A stretch of 64,000 nucleotides of DNA from Candidatus Symbiopectobacterium sp. NZEC151 (GTDB taxonomy: Bacteria; Pseudomonadota; Gammaproteobacteria; Enterobacterales; Enterobacteriaceae). The notes under the pieces are model-generated. The model was not told where the DNA came from. It saw only the letters and a list, made by a program, of their open reading frames with translations, and did not search any database. The stretch covers positions 1 to 64,000 of the forward strand of contig NZ_JAGFPE010000011.1 in the NCBI RefSeq assembly GCF_025962655.1. Reading direction: 5' to 3'. Shown in pieces: positions 29,478 to 39,341 of the stretch (position 1 is its first letter; the number at the start of each line of letters is the position of its first letter). Position numbers and translations under genes: made by a program.

Positions 29478-30362
29478 ATGCGCTATTTGCCCGTTGTGCT
29501 TATTACTCTGATCGCCTCCAGCCTGTTGCCCGCGCGGGCACAACCCCCTGTCGCCACGCTCTCTGAAAACGCAAAGCGCTACTTCAGCATTGAGCAACAC
29601 GATATGGAAAGCACGCGCCAGCTTCAGTACCGTATCTTCATCGCCACGCCACGCGATATTGCCGCACAGGAGAAACGTCCGGTGCTCTACGTGCTGGACG
29701 CCAACGCCCAGTTCCCGCTGGCGGTCAACAGTTACACCCCCGCGCAGGGGCCTGCGCCGGTGATTGTCGGCATCGGCTATCGTATCGATCAGGGTTATGA
29801 CATTCCTGCCCGCACCCGCGACTACACGCCCCCCGCCCCGACACCCGATCCGGATTTTGGTGCGGGAGGAGAAGCGGAGCTATTTTATCAGTTTATCCAA
29901 CACAGTGTGAAACCGTGGGTAGAAACACAAGCCCCCGTTAATCCACAGCAGCAAACACTCGCCGGCCACTCCTTTGGCGGGTTATTCGTACTGTATACCC
30001 TGTTTAACCATGGGGAATCCTTCCAGCGCTATCTGGCCGCCAGCCCGTCTATCTGGTGGGGAGACGGTGTGGTCATCCCCAAACGTTCACCGCTGCTTAC
30101 CGCGCAACCGACCTCAATCACGATAAGCGTAGGCGAATATGAAGAGAAGCCGCCAAAGGCCGACCCCAACCAACCGGTCGATCCAAAACGCGCCAAGCGT
30201 CAGGCACAGCGCACCATGGTGACCAAAGCGCGCGATCTGGCGGCGCAATTGCACACAGAAAACCCTGCGGCCAGCTTTATCCTGTTCGAAGGCAAACACC
30301 ATGGCAGCGTGATCCCCGATGCGATGGCAAAGGCGGTAGAAGTGACCATTCAGCCACAGTGA
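29478..30362 (+). CDS. Exported alpha/beta hydrolase, esterase D / siderophore-esterase-like
   Basis: Predicted periplasmic serine esterase of 294 residues. A signal peptide spans about 1-21 (ends PARA-QP). The nucleophile elbow is GHSFGG, and a late KHHGSV supplies a likely catalytic histidine. The fold resembles the IroE/Fes-type putative esterase family, which includes ferric siderophore hydrolases, but the region between about 205 and 245 is charged and unusual (KPPKADPNQPVDPKRAKRQ). No siderophore gene is adjacent, so substrate is unknown. Stand-alone gene between tRNA-Ala and gltX. Confidence 0.8.
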   Translation: MRYLPVVLITLIASSLLPARAQPPVATLSENAKRYFSIEQHDMESTRQLQYRIFIATPRDIAAQEKRPVLYVLDANAQFPLAVNSYTPAQGPAPVIVGIGYRIDQGYDIPARTRDYTPPAPTPDPDFGAGGEAELFYQFIQHSVKPWVETQAPVNPQQQTLAGHSFGGLFVLYTLFNHGESFQRYLAASPSIWWGDGVVIPKRSPLLTAQPTSITISVGEYEEKPPKADPNQPVDPKRAKRQAQRTMVTKARDLAAQLHTENPAASFILFEGKHHGSVIPDAMAKAVEVTIQPQ

Positions 30363-30393
30363 GATCAAGATTGCCCCGAAGCCGTGAATAAAA

Positions 30394-30441
30394 AACGCCC
30401 CGTGCAGCGTGCTCCTTAAAAGGAGGGCCACACGGGGCGTT
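30394..30441. terminator. Terminator between esterase-like gene and gltX
   Basis: AACGCCCCGTG pairs with CACGGGGCGTT over 11 bp, enclosing a smaller CTCCTT/AAGGAG stem. Preceded by A6 and positioned between convergent genes, so it probably serves both. Confidence 0.85.
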
Positions 30442-30463
30442 AATCGATCGCTGGGTTACGCGA

Positions 30464-31879
30464 TTATTGCTGTGCTTCACGCTCGGTGATAAAGGCCAGC
30501 GCTTTATCGATGCGTGCCAATGCACGTTGCTGACCCACCGCATGCACCGTGACATCGACGCCCGGTGATTGGCCCGCGCCGGTTACCGCCACACGCAGCG
30601 GCATGCCCACTTTACCCATCCCCTGTTGCAGTTCGTCCGCCGTGCCCTGAATCGCGTGATGAATGTTTTCCGCAGTCCAGTCACTGATGGCAGCAAGTTT
30701 CTCACGCACCAACTCCAGCGGCTGGCGAGCGACCGGGCGCAAGTGTTTCTTGGCAGCATCGGCATCGAACTCGGCAAAGTCTTCATAGAAATAACGGCAG
30801 GACGCCGCAATTTCTTTCAGCGTCTTGCAGCGCTCACCCAGCAGCGTCACCAGTTCGCACAGTTGCGGCCCGGTGCGGGTGTCAATCCCCGCCTGCTCAA
30901 TGTGCCATGACAGGTGCGTTGCTACATATTCAGCCGGCAGATGATTGATATAGTGGTGGTTGAGCCACTGCAATTTCTCAGTATTGAAAGCGCTGGCCGA
31001 TTTGCTTACGGCGTCCAGCGTAAACAACTGCGTCATTTCGTCGATGGAGAAAATTTCCTGATCGCCATGTGACCAGCCCAAACGGACCAGATAGTTGAGA
31101 AGCGCCTCCGGCAGATAACCATCATCACGATACTGCATCACGCCCACGGCACCGTGGCGTTTGGACAGTTTCTTGCCATCATCACCCAAAATCATCGACA
31201 CATGGGCATATTCCGGCACCGGCGCACCCAACGCTTTCAAAATATTGATTTGGCGCGGGGTGTTGTTGATATGATCTTCACCGCGAATAACGTGCGTGAT
31301 TTCCATATCCCAGTCGTCGATCACCACGCAGAAGTTGTAGGTCGGCGAACCATCAGTGCGGCGAATGATCAGATCGTCCAGTTCCTGATTACTGAATTCG
31401 ATCGGGCCACGAATACGGTCGTTGAAAATCACTGAACCGTCTTGCGGGTTACGAAAACGCACCACGTGAGGCTCATCATCGGCATGGTGCGCATGAGAAT
31501 CGCGGCAGCAGCCGTCATAGCGCGGTTTTTCACCCTTCGCCATTTGATCTTCACGCAGCGCTTCCAGACGCTCACGACTGCAATAGCATTTATAGGCGGT
31601 GCCCTGCACCAGCATTTCATCAATCACCGCGTTGTAGCGGTCAAAACGTTTAGTCTGGTAGTACGGACCCTCATCCCAATCCAGGTTCAGCCAGTTCATG
31701 CCGTCCATAATGGCATCGATGGCCTCCTGCGTTGAACGCTCCAGGTCCGTGTCTTCGATACGTAAAACAAACTCACCCTGATGGTGACGGGAAAACAGCC
31801 AGGAGTAGAGCGCAGTACGAGCGCCGCCGACATGCAAATAGCCAGTGGGGCTTGGCGCGAAACGAGTTTTGATTTTCAT
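30464..31879 (-). CDS. gltX: Glutamyl-tRNA synthetase
   Basis: Charges tRNA-Glu. The 471-residue class I enzyme has HIGH-type motif [16 protein letters not shown] and KMSKS-type KLSKRHG. A zinc-type cysteine cluster CYCSRERL...CCRDSH is present. Its paralogue gluQ at the other end of the window lacks the anticodon-binding half. Divergent from the tRNA-Val cluster, as in E. coli. Confidence 0.98.
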   Translation of the reverse strand: MKIKTRFAPSPTGYLHVGGARTALYSWLFSRHHQGEFVLRIEDTDLERSTQEAIDAIMDGMNWLNLDWDEGPYYQTKRFDRYNAVIDEMLVQGTAYKCYCSRERLEALREDQMAKGEKPRYDGCCRDSHAHHADDEPHVVRFRNPQDGSVIFNDRIRGPIEFSNQELDDLIIRRTDGSPTYNFCVVIDDWDMEITHVIRGEDHINNTPRQINILKALGAPVPEYAHVSMILGDDGKKLSKRHGAVGVMQYRDDGYLPEALLNYLVRLGWSHGDQEIFSIDEMTQLFTLDAVSKSASAFNTEKLQWLNHHYINHLPAEYVATHLSWHIEQAGIDTRTGPQLCELVTLLGERCKTLKEIAASCRYFYEDFAEFDADAAKKHLRPVARQPLELVREKLAAISDWTAENIHHAIQGTADELQQGMGKVGMPLRVAVTGAGQSPGVDVTVHAVGQQRALARIDKALAFITEREAQQ

Positions 31880-32102
31880 TGGGATAATAAGCCTTGTTAC
31901 TTAAGGGCGACTGGCAGACACCAGCAACGGTTCCAGTCAAACGTTGGCGATATTCTATCACTCTGCCCTGATTCCTCAACGCTGTAACCGCATTGCGCGT
32001 GGAATAGGGTTAATAATACGCCGAATTATTGACCAGGAATGCCCAGAAAAACGACGTGTTGCCTAATTTTACAACGAACACGCATTTTGCATTTAAAAAC
32101 CG

Positions 32103-32130
32103 TTGACTCACTTTCAACTATCCCTATAAT
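32103..32130 (+). promoter_or_regulatory. Sigma70 promoter of the tRNA-Val/Lys operon
   Basis: TTGACT, 16-bp spacer, perfect TATAAT, then GCGACTCC as a GC-rich discriminator, ending 17 bp before the first tRNA. Confidence 0.85.
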
Positions 32131-32147
32131 GCGACTCCACACAGCGA

Positions 32148-32223
32148 GGGTGATTAGCTCAGCTGGGAGAGCACCTCCCTTACAAGGAGGGGGTCGGCGG
32201 TTCGATCCCGTCATCACCCACCA
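32148..32223 (+). tRNA. tRNA-Val (TAC), copy 1
   Basis: 76 nt with encoded CCA; GGGTGATTAGCTCAGC start, CCCTTACAAGG anticodon arm with TAC. First of three identical copies, equivalent to valU-valX-valY of E. coli. Confidence 0.98.
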
Positions 32224-32311
32224 CTCACTTTGAGTGCCCGTTGTGTGAAGTATCACGGTATGAAGTACGACTGTGTTAGCACGGAAGTACGATGTAAGAA
32301 AAAGTGAAATT

Positions 32312-32387
32312 GGGTGATTAGCTCAGCTGGGAGAGCACCTCCCTTACAAGGAGGGGGTCGGCGGTTCGATCCCGTCATCACCCACCA
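32312..32387 (+). tRNA. tRNA-Val (TAC), copy 2
   Basis: Identical to copy 1, separated from it by 88 bp. Confidence 0.98.
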
Positions 32388-32427
32388 ATTTCAGCCAGCT
32401 GATTTTTCTTACAGACAATTTAGAAGT

Positions 32428-32503
32428 GGGTGATTAGCTCAGCTGGGAGAGCACCTCCCTTACAAGGAGGGGGTCGGCGGTTCGATCCCGTCATCACCCA
32501 CCA
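32428..32503 (+). tRNA. tRNA-Val (TAC), copy 3
   Basis: Identical to copies 1 and 2; 40-bp spacer before it and only 7 bp before tRNA-Lys. Confidence 0.98.
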
Positions 32504-32510
32504 CTTCTGC

Positions 32511-32586
32511 GGGTCGTTAGCTCAGTCGGTAGAGCAGTTGACTTTTAATCAATTGGTCGCAGGTTCGAATCCTGCACGACCCACCA
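32511..32586 (+). tRNA. tRNA-Lys (TTT)
   Basis: 76 nt with CCA; GGGTCGTTAGCTCAGTCGG start and anticodon TTT in GACTTTTAATC. Last tRNA of the operon, equivalent to lysV, and the boundary beyond which AT-rich accessory DNA begins. Confidence 0.98.
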
Positions 32587-32875
32587 TTTCCGCAGATCTC
32601 TCCTTTTTCCTCTGATGTTTTCTTATCCGTACTTTCTCATCTGCATGAAACATCGCAACAAACACCGGTCTGTGTTTAGGCTTGAGCCAAAAGCGCGTTA
32701 GCGTCGATCGCAAAAGATAACCTAATCCCGATTAACCTTGCCTCCCGCCGTTTTAGTAGCACCTTTTTCAAGTCGAAACATCACCCTTCGTTTAGGCAAG
32801 AAGCGTTACTGTTGTGTAGATCATAGTCAGAATCAGTGATAAAATATCAAAAACTTAATAAAAAACGATTATTGA

Positions 32876-33238
32876 ATGCTTAAATTATTCACTAAATATG
32901 TGAGCATCGGGATTATCAATACGGTTATTCACTGGGCTGTATTCGGCGCGCTGGTTTATCTTGCCGCATACGATCAATCGGTAGGAAACCTGATTGCATT
33001 TTTGGTTGCAGTCACATTTTCATTTTTTGCCAATGCAAAATTCACCTTTCAAGCCAGAGCTTCTGGCAGAAGATATTTCCTTTTCATCACGTTCATGGGG
33101 ATACTGAGTTTTATTTCAGGTCAATTATCAGACCATTATAATATCCCCCCCTTGATCACAATGATTGAATTTTCTGCAATTAGCCTGATCTGCGGTTTTT
33201 TCTACTCGAAGCTCATTGTCTTTAGGAAAGAGAAATGA
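32876..33238 (+). CDS. GtrA-family flippase-like membrane protein
   Basis: Predicted to flip bactoprenol-linked glucose across the inner membrane for lipopolysaccharide or surface glycan modification. The 120 residues carry four hydrophobic segments and the family motif [12 protein letters not shown], plus [21 protein letters not shown]. First of a three-gene cassette; overlaps the next gene by 4 bp. No clear Shine-Dalgarno. Codon use is AT-rich compared with neighbouring housekeeping genes, suggesting acquisition. Confidence 0.9.
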   Translation: MLKLFTKYVSIGIINTVIHWAVFGALVYLAAYDQSVGNLIAFLVAVTFSFFANAKFTFQARASGRRYFLFITFMGILSFISGQLSDHYNIPPLITMIEFSAISLICGFFYSKLIVFRKEK

Positions 33239-34158
33239 AAATCTCACTGGTAGTTCCTGTCTTTAATGAGGCAGATACCATACCAATCTTTTATAAAGCG
33301 GTTAGAGAGATGGAATCTCTCAAACAGTACCAAGTAGAAATTCTTTTCATTAACGATGGCAGCACCGATGCCACAGAGTCAATCATCAATGCACTCGCCG
33401 TGTCGGATGAATTGATTTATCCGCTGTCGTTTACCCGTAATTTTGGTAAAGAGCCTGCTATTTTTGCAGGATTGGAGAATGCAACCGGTGATGTCATTAT
33501 TCCCATTGACGTTGACCTTCAGGATCCAATTGAAATAATCCCTGCACTTATTGAAAAATGGCAACGCGGCGCAGACATGGTGCTGGCTAAGCGCTCGGAT
33601 CGCTCTACGGATGGTCACTTAAAGCGAAAAACGGCAGAATGGTTCTATAAACTTCACAACAAAATTAGCACACCTAAGATCGAAGAAAACGTGGGTGACT
33701 TTCGCTTAATGTCTCGTGGGATTGTTGAAGATATCAAGCTTATGCCGGAGCGTAACCTTTTCATGAAAGGGATACTCTCTTGGGCCGGGGGTAAAACAGA
33801 CATTGTTGAATACACCCGTGCAGAACGCATTGCAGGAAACACCAAGTTTAATGGTTGGAAACTCTGGAACCTCGCCCTCGAAGGTATTACCAGTTTTTCA
33901 ACGATCCCGTTAAGGGTGTGGACCTATATTGGCCTGTTTGTAGCAGGGCTATCCTTCCTTTACGGTTCCTGGATGGTTTTTAACACTCTGGTTTTTGGGA
34001 ACCCGGTGCGCGGTTATCCTTCCCTTTTAGTTTCTATTTTGTTTCTCGGTGGTATTCAACTTATCGGCATTGGGATTTTAGGTGAATATATCGGAAGGAT
34101 CTATGTAGAAGTAAAACAAAGACCAAGATACATCATTAAAAAACAAGCACCAAAATGA
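33235..34158 (+). CDS. GtrB-like bactoprenol glucosyltransferase
   Basis: Glycosyltransferase family 2 enzyme expected to move glucose from UDP-glucose to undecaprenyl phosphate. The 307 residues show [27 protein letters not shown] (metal-binding DxD region) and VGDFRLMSR. Two C-terminal transmembrane helices lie at about 228-250 and 262-285, as in GtrB. Coupled to the flippase gene by ATGA overlap, followed 14 bp later by the serotype-type transferase. Confidence 0.94.
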   Translation: MKISLVVPVFNEADTIPIFYKAVREMESLKQYQVEILFINDGSTDATESIINALAVSDELIYPLSFTRNFGKEPAIFAGLENATGDVIIPIDVDLQDPIEIIPALIEKWQRGADMVLAKRSDRSTDGHLKRKTAEWFYKLHNKISTPKIEENVGDFRLMSRGIVEDIKLMPERNLFMKGILSWAGGKTDIVEYTRAERIAGNTKFNGWKLWNLALEGITSFSTIPLRVWTYIGLFVAGLSFLYGSWMVFNTLVFGNPVRGYPSLLVSILFLGGIQLIGIGILGEYIGRIYVEVKQRPRYIIKKQAPK

Positions 34159-34172
34159 GATAGATCAAAAAG

Positions 34173-35714
34173 ATGAACAAGACACTGACAATATCAATAT
34201 CAGCTGCTATTTTTTTAGCAATATTTTTAATTGAGTGGTATACACCTATTCATTCAGATGATTATCACTACACACTGTTAGGCATATCTTTAGACACTCA
34301 CTACCAACACTACATGACATGGAGTGGGAGAGTGGTCGCTGATTACATCAGCACATTGTTACTATATATCAACTCTCGTATTATCTACTCTATTTCAATT
34401 GCAACAGCCGTATTGTCTTTTTGCCTTTTCATTGCAAAGACCCCATCGGGTTCGTTCAAATGGAATAAAAATGACAGTATAGTCATTTTGTTAGTATTTC
34501 TTACCTATTGGATAGCCAATCCTAATATTGGAGAGACAATATTTTGGGTGGTTGGTAGCGCCAACTATCACTGGACAAATCTTTTTGTTGCTGCATGGAT
34601 ATATGGAATAAGCCATACGCTTCAAAATAATGATAAAAAGATCCGCATATTGATGATAATCATCAGTCTGTTAGCCGGATGCTCTAATGAAAGCGTGGCT
34701 CCATTCGTTATCGGATTATCCTTATTGGCGATTTGTTACGATTTTTGGAAAAGAAAAAGCACTGATATCAACAAAGTAATTTACGCCTTTATGACAATAG
34801 TGGGTGCTTGCATACTCATCCTTGCACCTGGAAATTTTATCAGAGCAAAAGAAACCCCGGTTTGGTTAGGTAAATCATTTTTAGAAAAAATTGTATTTCA
34901 TTTTACAGAACGACTCTCTGGACATCTTGCACTGATATGGATTAGCTATGTTGTTTTAGCATTGCTTGCTTTGATTGCAGTGATAAGCGCTCGCAAAGGA
35001 ACCGCTGTTTCCAGAAAGAGAATCTACGCTACTTACCTGATGATAGCTATTGCGGTGGGGACAAGCTTTATCATGTTCATCTCCCCCTCTTACCCCGATA
35101 GGGTTGTCAATGGAACATTGATGTTTCTTCTCTTTGCAATATCATTCCTTGGCCATGGCATCCTGGAAACGGCTGAAAGAAGAAATATTTTAAATATCAG
35201 CATTGTTACCTTTCTTTGTCTGGCAACCTTCCTATGGTCTTATTCGCTAATGTATAGCGCTTACACACGTGTTTATGTGCAAGACAAAGTCAGAATGAAG
35301 ATCATTGCGGATGAAATAGCCAAGAATCAAGAGAGCTTTTCCATTCCAGAGTTCTATTTCTCCAAACTCCAGAACAGCGGAGGGCATTTCGGCCTGTTTC
35401 ATGCTCCAAATCTTTACGGACGATATTTTGGTGCGAAAGAGATTTTTAAAACCATTGTCAAATTTGACTATTCAGTCATGTACAGTGGCCAAAAAGGGGT
35501 TTTGGATGACCACACCGCTTACTACACCAATCAGTCTGGTGATTTTATGTTGGTGAGCACTCAACCACTAGAGGGAGAGATAGCGATAACAATCAATGGC
35601 AGCAAAGTGAGTTATGCGCTGGGAACATTTACCAAAGCAACCGTCAATGATGAATACTGGTATTATAAAAAAATGCCCTCAGGTCTGTTCGACGCCGTCA
35701 AAATGGTCAAATAA
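34173..35714 (+). CDS. Polytopic membrane protein, probable GtrC-type glucosyltransferase
   Basis: In gtr cassettes the third gene attaches the flipped glucose to a specific glycan, and this gene takes that place. The 513 residues have about ten hydrophobic segments in the first 380 and an aqueous C-terminal domain. An early HSDDYHY motif and WSGRVVADY recall membrane GT-C type enzymes in which an acidic pair after the first helix is catalytic. I do not recognise a named family with certainty; DUF6056-like is possible. The gene is the most AT-rich in the window. Acceptor (O-antigen, enterobacterial common antigen or other) is unknown. Confidence 0.7.
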   Translation: MNKTLTISISAAIFLAIFLIEWYTPIHSDDYHYTLLGISLDTHYQHYMTWSGRVVADYISTLLLYINSRIIYSISIATAVLSFCLFIAKTPSGSFKWNKNDSIVILLVFLTYWIANPNIGETIFWVVGSANYHWTNLFVAAWIYGISHTLQNNDKKIRILMIIISLLAGCSNESVAPFVIGLSLLAICYDFWKRKSTDINKVIYAFMTIVGACILILAPGNFIRAKETPVWLGKSFLEKIVFHFTERLSGHLALIWISYVVLALLALIAVISARKGTAVSRKRIYATYLMIAIAVGTSFIMFISPSYPDRVVNGTLMFLLFAISFLGHGILETAERRNILNISIVTFLCLATFLWSYSLMYSAYTRVYVQDKVRMKIIADEIAKNQESFSIPEFYFSKLQNSGGHFGLFHAPNLYGRYFGAKEIFKTIVKFDYSVMYSGQKGVLDDHTAYYTNQSGDFMLVSTQPLEGEIAITINGSKVSYALGTFTKATVNDEYWYYKKMPSGLFDAVKMVK

Positions 35715-36025
35715 CGGCGACGGCCAGTACAACAAATAGCGAACAGTGGCTGAAAATTAATGTCGGTAGTAGCTTACCGACATCATCCTTCATACAGCGG
35801 ACCAACATCCAACACTCAACCGCCGTCCAGCCCAAATCTACGCCTATCCGTACCCCTACTATATTCATTTCAACATCGCGGTCACACTGCCACTCGCTGA
35901 TACCTCAGCAATTTTTTTGATTAGCTATGTCAAATAAATTTGTTTTCACTGCGTCACTAAAATGGCGACACTACGTCCTGTTGTCCTTCCCACCATTTTT
36001 GTGAACATACATAGGGTTAATTATT
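35715..36025. other. Gap after the gtr cassette, with hairpin
   Basis: 311 bp without a gene. TGTCGGTA/TACCGACA (35761-35782, 6-base loop) is a likely end of the gtr transcript. I looked for a second copy of the tRNA-Lys 3' end here, which would mark an integration, and did not find one. Confidence 0.6.
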
Positions 36026-36460
36026 ATGATTGCTCAGCTCAATCGGTCATTCAATCGCCTCGCAGACCATCAGGATGCCGGTATTCTGCTACTGCGTCTG
36101 ACCATTGGTATTTTGTTGCTGTTTCACGGTGTCGCCAAAATAGAGCACGGTGTGGGTTGGATTGTGCAGATGCTGCAAGCAGCTGGCCTGCCGGGCTTTA
36201 TCGCTTACGGCGTATACATCGGTGAAGTGGTTGCCCCGATCCTGATTATTTTGGGTGTCTTTACTCGCGTTTCCGGCCTGATTGCTGCGTTAACACTGGT
36301 GGTTGCTACGCTGATGGTCGGTATCGGTAATTTCTTTACCCTGACCAAAGTCGGTGCCTGGGCGCTGGAAGTGGAAGCACTGTACTTCTTCGGTGGCCTG
36401 ATCATCACGCTGGTAGGCAGTGGCCGTTACTCTGTGGTATCAAACCCAGATTACCGCTGA
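36026..36460 (+). CDS. DoxX-family membrane protein
   Basis: Small inner membrane protein of 144 residues with four hydrophobic segments and the family pattern LLRLTIGILLLFHGVAKI and GVYIGEVVAPILI. DoxX-like proteins have been linked to oxidative stress and thiol metabolism, but no function can be fixed here. Own terminator, so probably monocistronic. Confidence 0.88.
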   Translation: MIAQLNRSFNRLADHQDAGILLLRLTIGILLLFHGVAKIEHGVGWIVQMLQAAGLPGFIAYGVYIGEVVAPILIILGVFTRVSGLIAALTLVVATLMVGIGNFFTLTKVGAWALEVEALYFFGGLIITLVGSGRYSVVSNPDYR

Positions 36461-36484
36461 TTTTACCGTCAAAGAAATTGAATG

Positions 36485-36514
36485 AAAAACGCCCGCGATT
36501 GCGGGCGTTTTTTT
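36485..36514. terminator. Terminator after the DoxX-like gene
   Basis: AAAACGCCCGC-GATT-GCGGGCGTTTTTTT: a classic intrinsic terminator, usable from both sides because cysA converges on it. Confidence 0.95.
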
Positions 36515-36554
36515 ATGAACCGTTTGGTCTTTTTTTCGAAACGGTAGCTGTCGT

Positions 36555-37547
36555 TTAGATTTCCCAATCGTGGTTATACACTTTGGGTTTGAACTGGATA
36601 ACATCGCCACGTTTCAAGCCGTTGAGGTTGATATCATCCTGTGCCACTTCGGCTTCGATCAGTTCGGGTTCACCTTCAACTTTCAGCGACAGACGGGTCA
36701 ATGCCCCCAATGGACGAATATCTCGCACTACCACCGGCTGAAACCCTTCTCGCGCTTCGGAAGCGATCGCCACTTCATGAGGGCGGAACAGGATAGGTTT
36801 CTCACTGTGCGCCACTTTCAGGCGATTACTGTCACCCAGGAAGTGATAGACAAACTCACTGGCCGGGTGGTTATACACCTCAGCAGGCGAGCCAATCTGC
36901 TCGATAACCCCTTTATTCATCAGCACAATACGGTCAGCAACTTCCATCGCCTCTTCCTGATCGTGCGTCACAAACACCGATGTCAGGTTGATGTTCTCGT
37001 GTAACCGTGACAGCCAACGGCGCAGCTCTTTACGCACTTTGGCATCTAACGCACCAAACGGCTCATCCAGCAGCAAAATACGCGGTTCAACAATCAGCGC
37101 ACGCGCCAGCGCAATACGCTGGCGCTGACCGCCAGAAAGCTGCTCAGGATAACGATCCGCGAGCCAGTCTAACTGCACCATGTTCAGCAGCTCATGCACT
37201 TTCGTTTCAATATCGCGCTTGGAAGGACGGATACTGCGCGGTTTCATGCGTAAGCCAAAGGCCACGTTGTCAAAGACGGTCATGTGACGAAACAGCGCAT
37301 AGTGCTGGAACACAAATCCCACGTTGCGATCGCGCACATCGTGCACCGACACATCTTCACCGTGAAAAACAATCTGTCCGCTGTCCGGCTTTTCCAGGCC
37401 AGCAATAATGCGCAGCAAGGTGGTTTTGCCACAGCCCGACGGCCCGAGCAGTGCCACCAGCTCGCCGCTGTTGATCGCCAGATTGATTTCATTCAAGGCC
37501 CGGAACTGGCCAAACTGTTTGTTTATATTACGGATATCAATGCTCAT
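36555..37547 (-). CDS. cysA: Sulfate/thiosulfate ABC transporter ATPase
   Basis: Energises sulfate import. The 330 residues have Walker [10 protein letters not shown], signature LSGGQRQR, Walker [13 protein letters not shown] and H-loop VTHDQEEA, followed by a TOBE-like C-terminal domain (LFRPHEVAI). It is about 35 residues shorter than E. coli CysA at the C-terminus. I took the ATG at [13 protein letters not shown], which overlaps the cysW stop by 11 bp; an upstream in-frame start would add 18 unconserved residues. Last gene of sbp-cysT-cysW-cysA. Confidence 0.95.
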   Translation of the reverse strand: MSIDIRNINKQFGQFRALNEINLAINSGELVALLGPSGCGKTTLLRIIAGLEKPDSGQIVFHGEDVSVHDVRDRNVGFVFQHYALFRHMTVFDNVAFGLRMKPRSIRPSKRDIETKVHELLNMVQLDWLADRYPEQLSGGQRQRIALARALIVEPRILLLDEPFGALDAKVRKELRRWLSRLHENINLTSVFVTHDQEEAMEVADRIVLMNKGVIEQIGSPAEVYNHPASEFVYHFLGDSNRLKVAHSEKPILFRPHEVAIASEAREGFQPVVVRDIRPLGALTRLSLKVEGEPELIEAEVAQDDINLNGLKRGDVIQFKPKVYNHDWEI

Positions 37548-38427
37548 TTGGAGCCAGCTCCTGTTGGTGTTTCTCAACCTGTTTTGCCAGACGCCCTTCA
37601 CTCCATTGGCGCAGCAGCAATACCACTAACGACATCAGCAACAATAAAATCGCCACGCTAAAAGCGGCTACAATGTTGTATTCGTTGTAAAGGATCTCAA
37701 TGTGCAACGGTAAGGTGTTGGTCAAACCACGAATATGGCCAGATACCACGGATACCGCGCCAAACTCGCCCATCGCTCGTGCCGTACAAAGCACCACGCC
37801 GTAAATCAGCGCCCATTTCACATTGGGCAGCGTGATGTGCCAGAACATCTGCCAGCCGTTGGCGCCCAGCAAACGGGCCGCCTCCTCCTCCTGAGTGCCC
37901 TGCTGCTCCATCAAAGGAATCAGCTCGCGCGCCACATAAGGCAAGGTGACAAAAATGGTTGCCAGCACGATCCCCGGCACGGCATAGACGATTTCAAGAT
38001 GGTGCGCGGTCAGGAAAGGGTAAAAGTAGCTTTGTGCACCAAACAGCAGCACATACACCAACCCCACCACCACCGGCGATACCGAGAAAGGCAAGTCAAT
38101 CAGTGCCAGCAGTAAGGTTTTGCCGCGAAATTCAAATTTGGTCACGCTCCAGGCTGTCGCCAAACCAAACACCACGTTAAGCGGTACGGAGATAACCGTC
38201 GCCAGCAGCGTCAATTTCAGCGCAGAAATCGCATCTGGTTCCGAAATCGCCTGCCAAAATGCACCTACGCCTTTCGCCAACCCCTGCGTCAGCACCATCA
38301 ATAGCGGCAGTACCAGCACCAGAAAGAATACCAGCCAGGCCAGCGTCACCAGTACGTAATAGGTCGTTGCGCGTTTTTTGCTCTTAGGAGCACGCGCAGC
38401 GGTAGCAATTACCTGTTCCATTGTCAC
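37537..38427 (-). CDS. cysW: Sulfate ABC transporter permease CysW
   Basis: One of two membrane subunits of the sulfate importer. The 296 residues contain six transmembrane segments and the EAA-type loop [22 protein letters not shown] that contacts CysA. Starts 4 bp after cysT. Confidence 0.96.
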   Translation of the reverse strand: MTMEQVIATAARAPKSKKRATTYYVLVTLAWLVFFLVLVLPLLMVLTQGLAKGVGAFWQAISEPDAISALKLTLLATVISVPLNVVFGLATAWSVTKFEFRGKTLLLALIDLPFSVSPVVVGLVYVLLFGAQSYFYPFLTAHHLEIVYAVPGIVLATIFVTLPYVARELIPLMEQQGTQEEEAARLLGANGWQMFWHITLPNVKWALIYGVVLCTARAMGEFGAVSVVSGHIRGLTNTLPLHIEILYNEYNIVAAFSVAILLLLMSLVVLLLRQWSEGRLAKQVEKHQQELAPNEH

Positions 38428-38431
38428 CGCC

Positions 38432-39244
38432 TTACAGTTTGGGCTGAATACGACGCTGCAACAGGTTAATCAGCAGCAGCATAATGAAAGAGACCAACAG
38501 CATAAATACGCCGATACCGGTAGCGCCTTTGTAGTCATACTGATCGAGCTTGGAGACAATCAGCAGCGGCAGTATTTCGGTTTTAAAGGGAATGTTGCCC
38601 GCAATAAACACCACCGATCCGTATTCACCTACCCCACGTGCAAACGCCAGTGCAAACCCCGTCAACCAGGCCGGCAGCAGAGCAGGTAGCAGTACATGCC
38701 AGAACACCTGAGCCGGTTTTGCGCCCAGACAGGCCGCCGCTTCCTCCACTTCGCGAGGAATATCAGCCAGTACCGGTTGCAGCGTTCGCACCACAAAGGG
38801 CAAGGTGACAAAAATCAACGCCAGCGTGATACCCAAGCTGGTGTAGGCAATCTTGAAAGGAAACAGTCCGCCAATCAGCCCATTCGGTGCATACAGCGCC
38901 GTGAGTGCAATGCCCGCCACCGCCGTGGGCAGCGCAAAAGGCATGTCGATCATGGCATCGATCACCTTACGGCCCGGAAACTGATAGCGCACCAACACCC
39001 AGGCCAGCAAGGTTCCCAGAATGCCATTAACAAAAGCCGCCGCCAGCGCCGTGCCAAAAGAGAGTTGCAGTGAAAACAGCACCTGGCGGCTGGTGATCAA
39101 CGTCCAGAATTGCGTGAGTGTAAGCTGACTGGCGTAGACAAACATGCCCGCCAGCGGGATCAACACAATCAAACTTAAGTAGCTGAGGCTAAACCCTAAG
39201 GTAAGGCCAAAACCAGGAATGACGGGAGAAATGCGTCGTGACAT
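38432..39244 (-). CDS. cysT: Sulfate ABC transporter permease CysT (CysU)
   Basis: Partner permease of CysW. The 270 residues have six membrane segments and the loop [23 protein letters not shown]. Follows sbp after a 97-bp gap containing a hairpin. Confidence 0.96.
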   Translation of the reverse strand: MSRRISPVIPGFGLTLGFSLSYLSLIVLIPLAGMFVYASQLTLTQFWTLITSRQVLFSLQLSFGTALAAAFVNGILGTLLAWVLVRYQFPGRKVIDAMIDMPFALPTAVAGIALTALYAPNGLIGGLFPFKIAYTSLGITLALIFVTLPFVVRTLQPVLADIPREVEEAAACLGAKPAQVFWHVLLPALLPAWLTGFALAFARGVGEYGSVVFIAGNIPFKTEILPLLIVSKLDQYDYKGATGIGVFMLLVSFIMLLLINLLQRRIQPKL

Positions 39245-39299
39245 ACCAAGCCTTTCTTAATGCAATAGTCCAGTGAACCAGCCCCATCCACATGGCAAA

Positions 39300-39319
39300 G
39301 CCGCTATCGACGTAGCGGC
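39300..39319 (-). terminator. Intercistronic hairpin between sbp and cysT
   Basis: GCCGCTA-N6-TAGCGGC forms a 7-bp stem. Placed after the binding-protein gene, it probably lets sbp mRNA outlast the permease message, a common arrangement. It lacks a long T run, so partial termination or stabilisation is more likely than a full stop. Confidence 0.6.
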
Positions 39320-39341
39320 CAGCCAGCAGGAATTTTAAAAA

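Noticed and set aside
32430-32615. 61-residue frame across tRNA-Val and tRNA-Lys
   Set aside because: Translation of tRNA genes; similar short frames occur over each tRNA copy.
35715-36025. Right-hand attachment site for a tRNA-Lys integrated element
   Set aside because: No second copy of the tRNA-Lys 3' sequence was found in this gap, and there is no integrase.
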